Shown here in pieces: positions 62,960 to 64,000 of a stretch of 64,000 nucleotides of DNA (positions are counted from its first letter, which is position 1; the number at the start of each line of letters is the position of its first letter). A model generated the notes under the pieces. It did not search any database and was not told where the DNA came from. It saw only the letters and a program-made list of their open reading frames with translations. The position numbers and the translations under genes were made by a program. Origin of the DNA: Isoptericola jiangsuensis (GTDB taxonomy: Bacteria > Actinomycetota > Actinomycetes > Actinomycetales > Cellulomonadaceae); NCBI RefSeq assembly GCF_002563715.1, contig NZ_PDJJ01000001.1, positions 2,604,001 to 2,668,000 on the forward strand. Direction: 5' to 3'.

Positions 62960-64000
62960 ATGAGCGAGATGATTGCCCCGACAGGAGGGGCTATTACGCC
63001 GGATGAGTCCGGGGTCCTTGGAGACCTGGCCCGCTTCGAGGCCACCGTCCGGGCCGAGCTCGAACGCGTCGGGCTGCCATCCCAGGACGTCTTCGTCGAC
63101 GTACACGAGCGCGCCATGATGGTCTCGAACGTATCAGGCGTTCTCGCGCCACTCGCGCCCGCGATCCGCGACCGCTCACACTACATCAGCAAGATGATCG
63201 CAGCCGCGACCGTTGGCCTGTTCGATGCAGCGTTGAACTACCTCTGGGACGAACTCGTCAACGAGCTTCGCCAACGGGTCGCGGGCTTCGACCTCAGCTA
63301 TTTTTTCGACATCGCGGTCGGAGCCAGCGAGTTGCGCAAGTCTCTGAAGACCGAGGATGACCTCAAGAAGATCAGCGACCAGAATCTCCTCGAGGCTTCC
63401 CGCGAGATCGGCCTTCTCACCGACGTCGGCTTCCAGAGGCTGGACCACGTGCGGTACATGCGCAACCACGCTAGCGCCGCCCACCCCAATCAAGTCACAC
63501 TCACGGGACTCGATCTGGCCCAGTGGCTGCAAGTGTGCATCCGCGAGGTCATCACGACCCCGCCTGACACCGTGACTGCGCACACCGGCAAGCTACTGGC
63601 GAACATCAAGAAGGATCGCCTCGACGCCGACGCGATCCGGGACGCAGCGGTGTTCTTCGACCAGTTGCCACCCGACCGCGCGGCCACACTCGGCAACGGA
63701 TTCTTCGGTCTATATACCGCCCAGAACCGCACACCTGTCGTTGCCGACAATGTCAGGACCCTGTGGCCTAAGTTGTGGCCGTTCATTGACGAGGACACCC
63801 GCCAGAGCTATGGTGTGCGCCATGCTCGAGCCCGAGCTTCCGCCGACACCGGCGTTGCGACCGCCGCTCGTGAGCTTCTCGACCTCGTCGATGGGGCTGC
63901 CTACCTCAACGCCGATGTGAGGGCCGCCGAGATATCCGAGGCGCTCGACGCACTCATGAGTGCTCATCAGGGCTGGAACAACTTCGCCAACGAACTCCCG
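62960..64000 (+). CDS. Large HEPN-like protein, 3' end outside window
   Basis: An open frame of 347 codons without a stop to the window edge. The N-terminal part is all-helical: VSGVLAPLAPAIRDRSHYISKMIAAATVGLFDAALNYLWDELVNELRQRV. RNHASAAH follows at residues 168-175, then HPN. The R-N-x-x-x-x-x-H pattern after such a helix is the active-site style of HEPN RNases found in abortive-infection and toxin-antitoxin proteins. The remainder (DLAQWLQVCIREVITTPPDTVTAHTGKLLANIKKD, and further helices) is not recognised. Codon use is intermediate between the island and the core. It could be a defence effector, but this is inference; catalytic competence cannot be judged. Confidence 0.7.
   Translation, partial: MSEMIAPTGGAITPDESGVLGDLARFEATVRAELERVGLPSQDVFVDVHERAMMVSNVSGVLAPLAPAIRDRSHYISKMIAAATVGLFDAALNYLWDELVNELRQRVAGFDLSYFFDIAVGASELRKSLKTEDDLKKISDQNLLEASREIGLLTDVGFQRLDHVRYMRNHASAAHPNQVTLTGLDLAQWLQVCIREVITTPPDTVTAHTGKLLANIKKDRLDADAIRDAAVFFDQLPPDRAATLGNGFFGLYTAQNRTPVVADNVRTLWPKLWPFIDEDTRQSYGVRHARARASADTGVATAARELLDLVDGAAYLNADVRAAEISEALDALMSAHQGWNNFANELP

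Noticed and set aside
62533-62963. Plus-strand frames resembling a recombinase tail
   Set aside because: Only a short stretch (LTEIAAALAL) is suggestive; there is no start signal or catalytic motif, so no pseudogene is called.

Overview
The window is very GC-rich (well above 70% by eye over most of its length), gene-dense chromosomal DNA of an actinobacterium. Gene order and protein style fit the Micrococcales (Cellulomonadaceae or Promicromonosporaceae, e.g. a Cellulosimicrobium/Isoptericola-like organism). This placement is inferred from synteny and was not checked by any search. Many genes carry an actinobacterial TANNNT -10 element only 6-8 nt upstream of an ATG/GTG, as expected for leaderless transcripts.

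Layout. (1) 1-3.1 kb: the 5' part of ectB (ectoine) on its own promoter, an MFS transporter and a cupin protein. (2) 3.1-11.4 kb, minus strand: the conserved block rplU-rpmA / obg-proB-proA / small membrane protein-nadD-large membrane protein-rsfS-phosphatase / tRNA-Ala, with clear terminators. (3) 11.5-17.6 kb: an isoaspartate methyltransferase-like protein and a membrane fatty-acid desaturase on the plus strand, then tdk and a large RNase E/G on the minus strand. (4) 17.6-24.2 kb: the cydABDC respiratory operon behind two Rex-type operators, followed by a D-2-hydroxyacid dehydrogenase. (5) 25.2-39.1 kb: a housekeeping run, mutM-rnc-rpmF-yceD, a coiled-coil protein, coaD-rsmD, an EEP-family protein, recG and a DAK-family kinase gene, divergent from rpmB, then thiL, a DUF3515 lipoprotein and ddl. 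A 92-bp tandem palindromic repeat lies between a GNAT gene and thiL.

(6) 39.1-48.5 kb: an accessory block (acyl-CoA ligase, acyl-CoA dehydrogenase, TetR regulator with a 12-bp inverted-repeat operator, DUF4386 protein, GPH transporter, PLP decarboxylase, trans-sulfuration enzyme, lipoprotein). It sits between ddl and gpsA, which I expect to be closer together in relatives. (7) 48.5-60.98 kb: gpsA-plsC, murA, a drug-efflux MFS protein, and a sulfide:quinone-reductase-like operon behind a CsoR/CstR-type operator. These are followed by a zinc alcohol dehydrogenase, a MarP-type membrane serine protease, and the conserved uncharacterised trio SCO1664 / DUF3090 / MSMEG_4193-type phosphatase.

(8) 61.0-64.0 kb: composition drops abruptly and coding density falls. 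This looks like the edge of a genomic island. It carries a one-TM protein of unknown function, transcribed divergently from a large protein that runs off the window. That protein has a HEPN-like RNHASAAH motif, and it is the best candidate here for an undescribed system, possibly defence-related.
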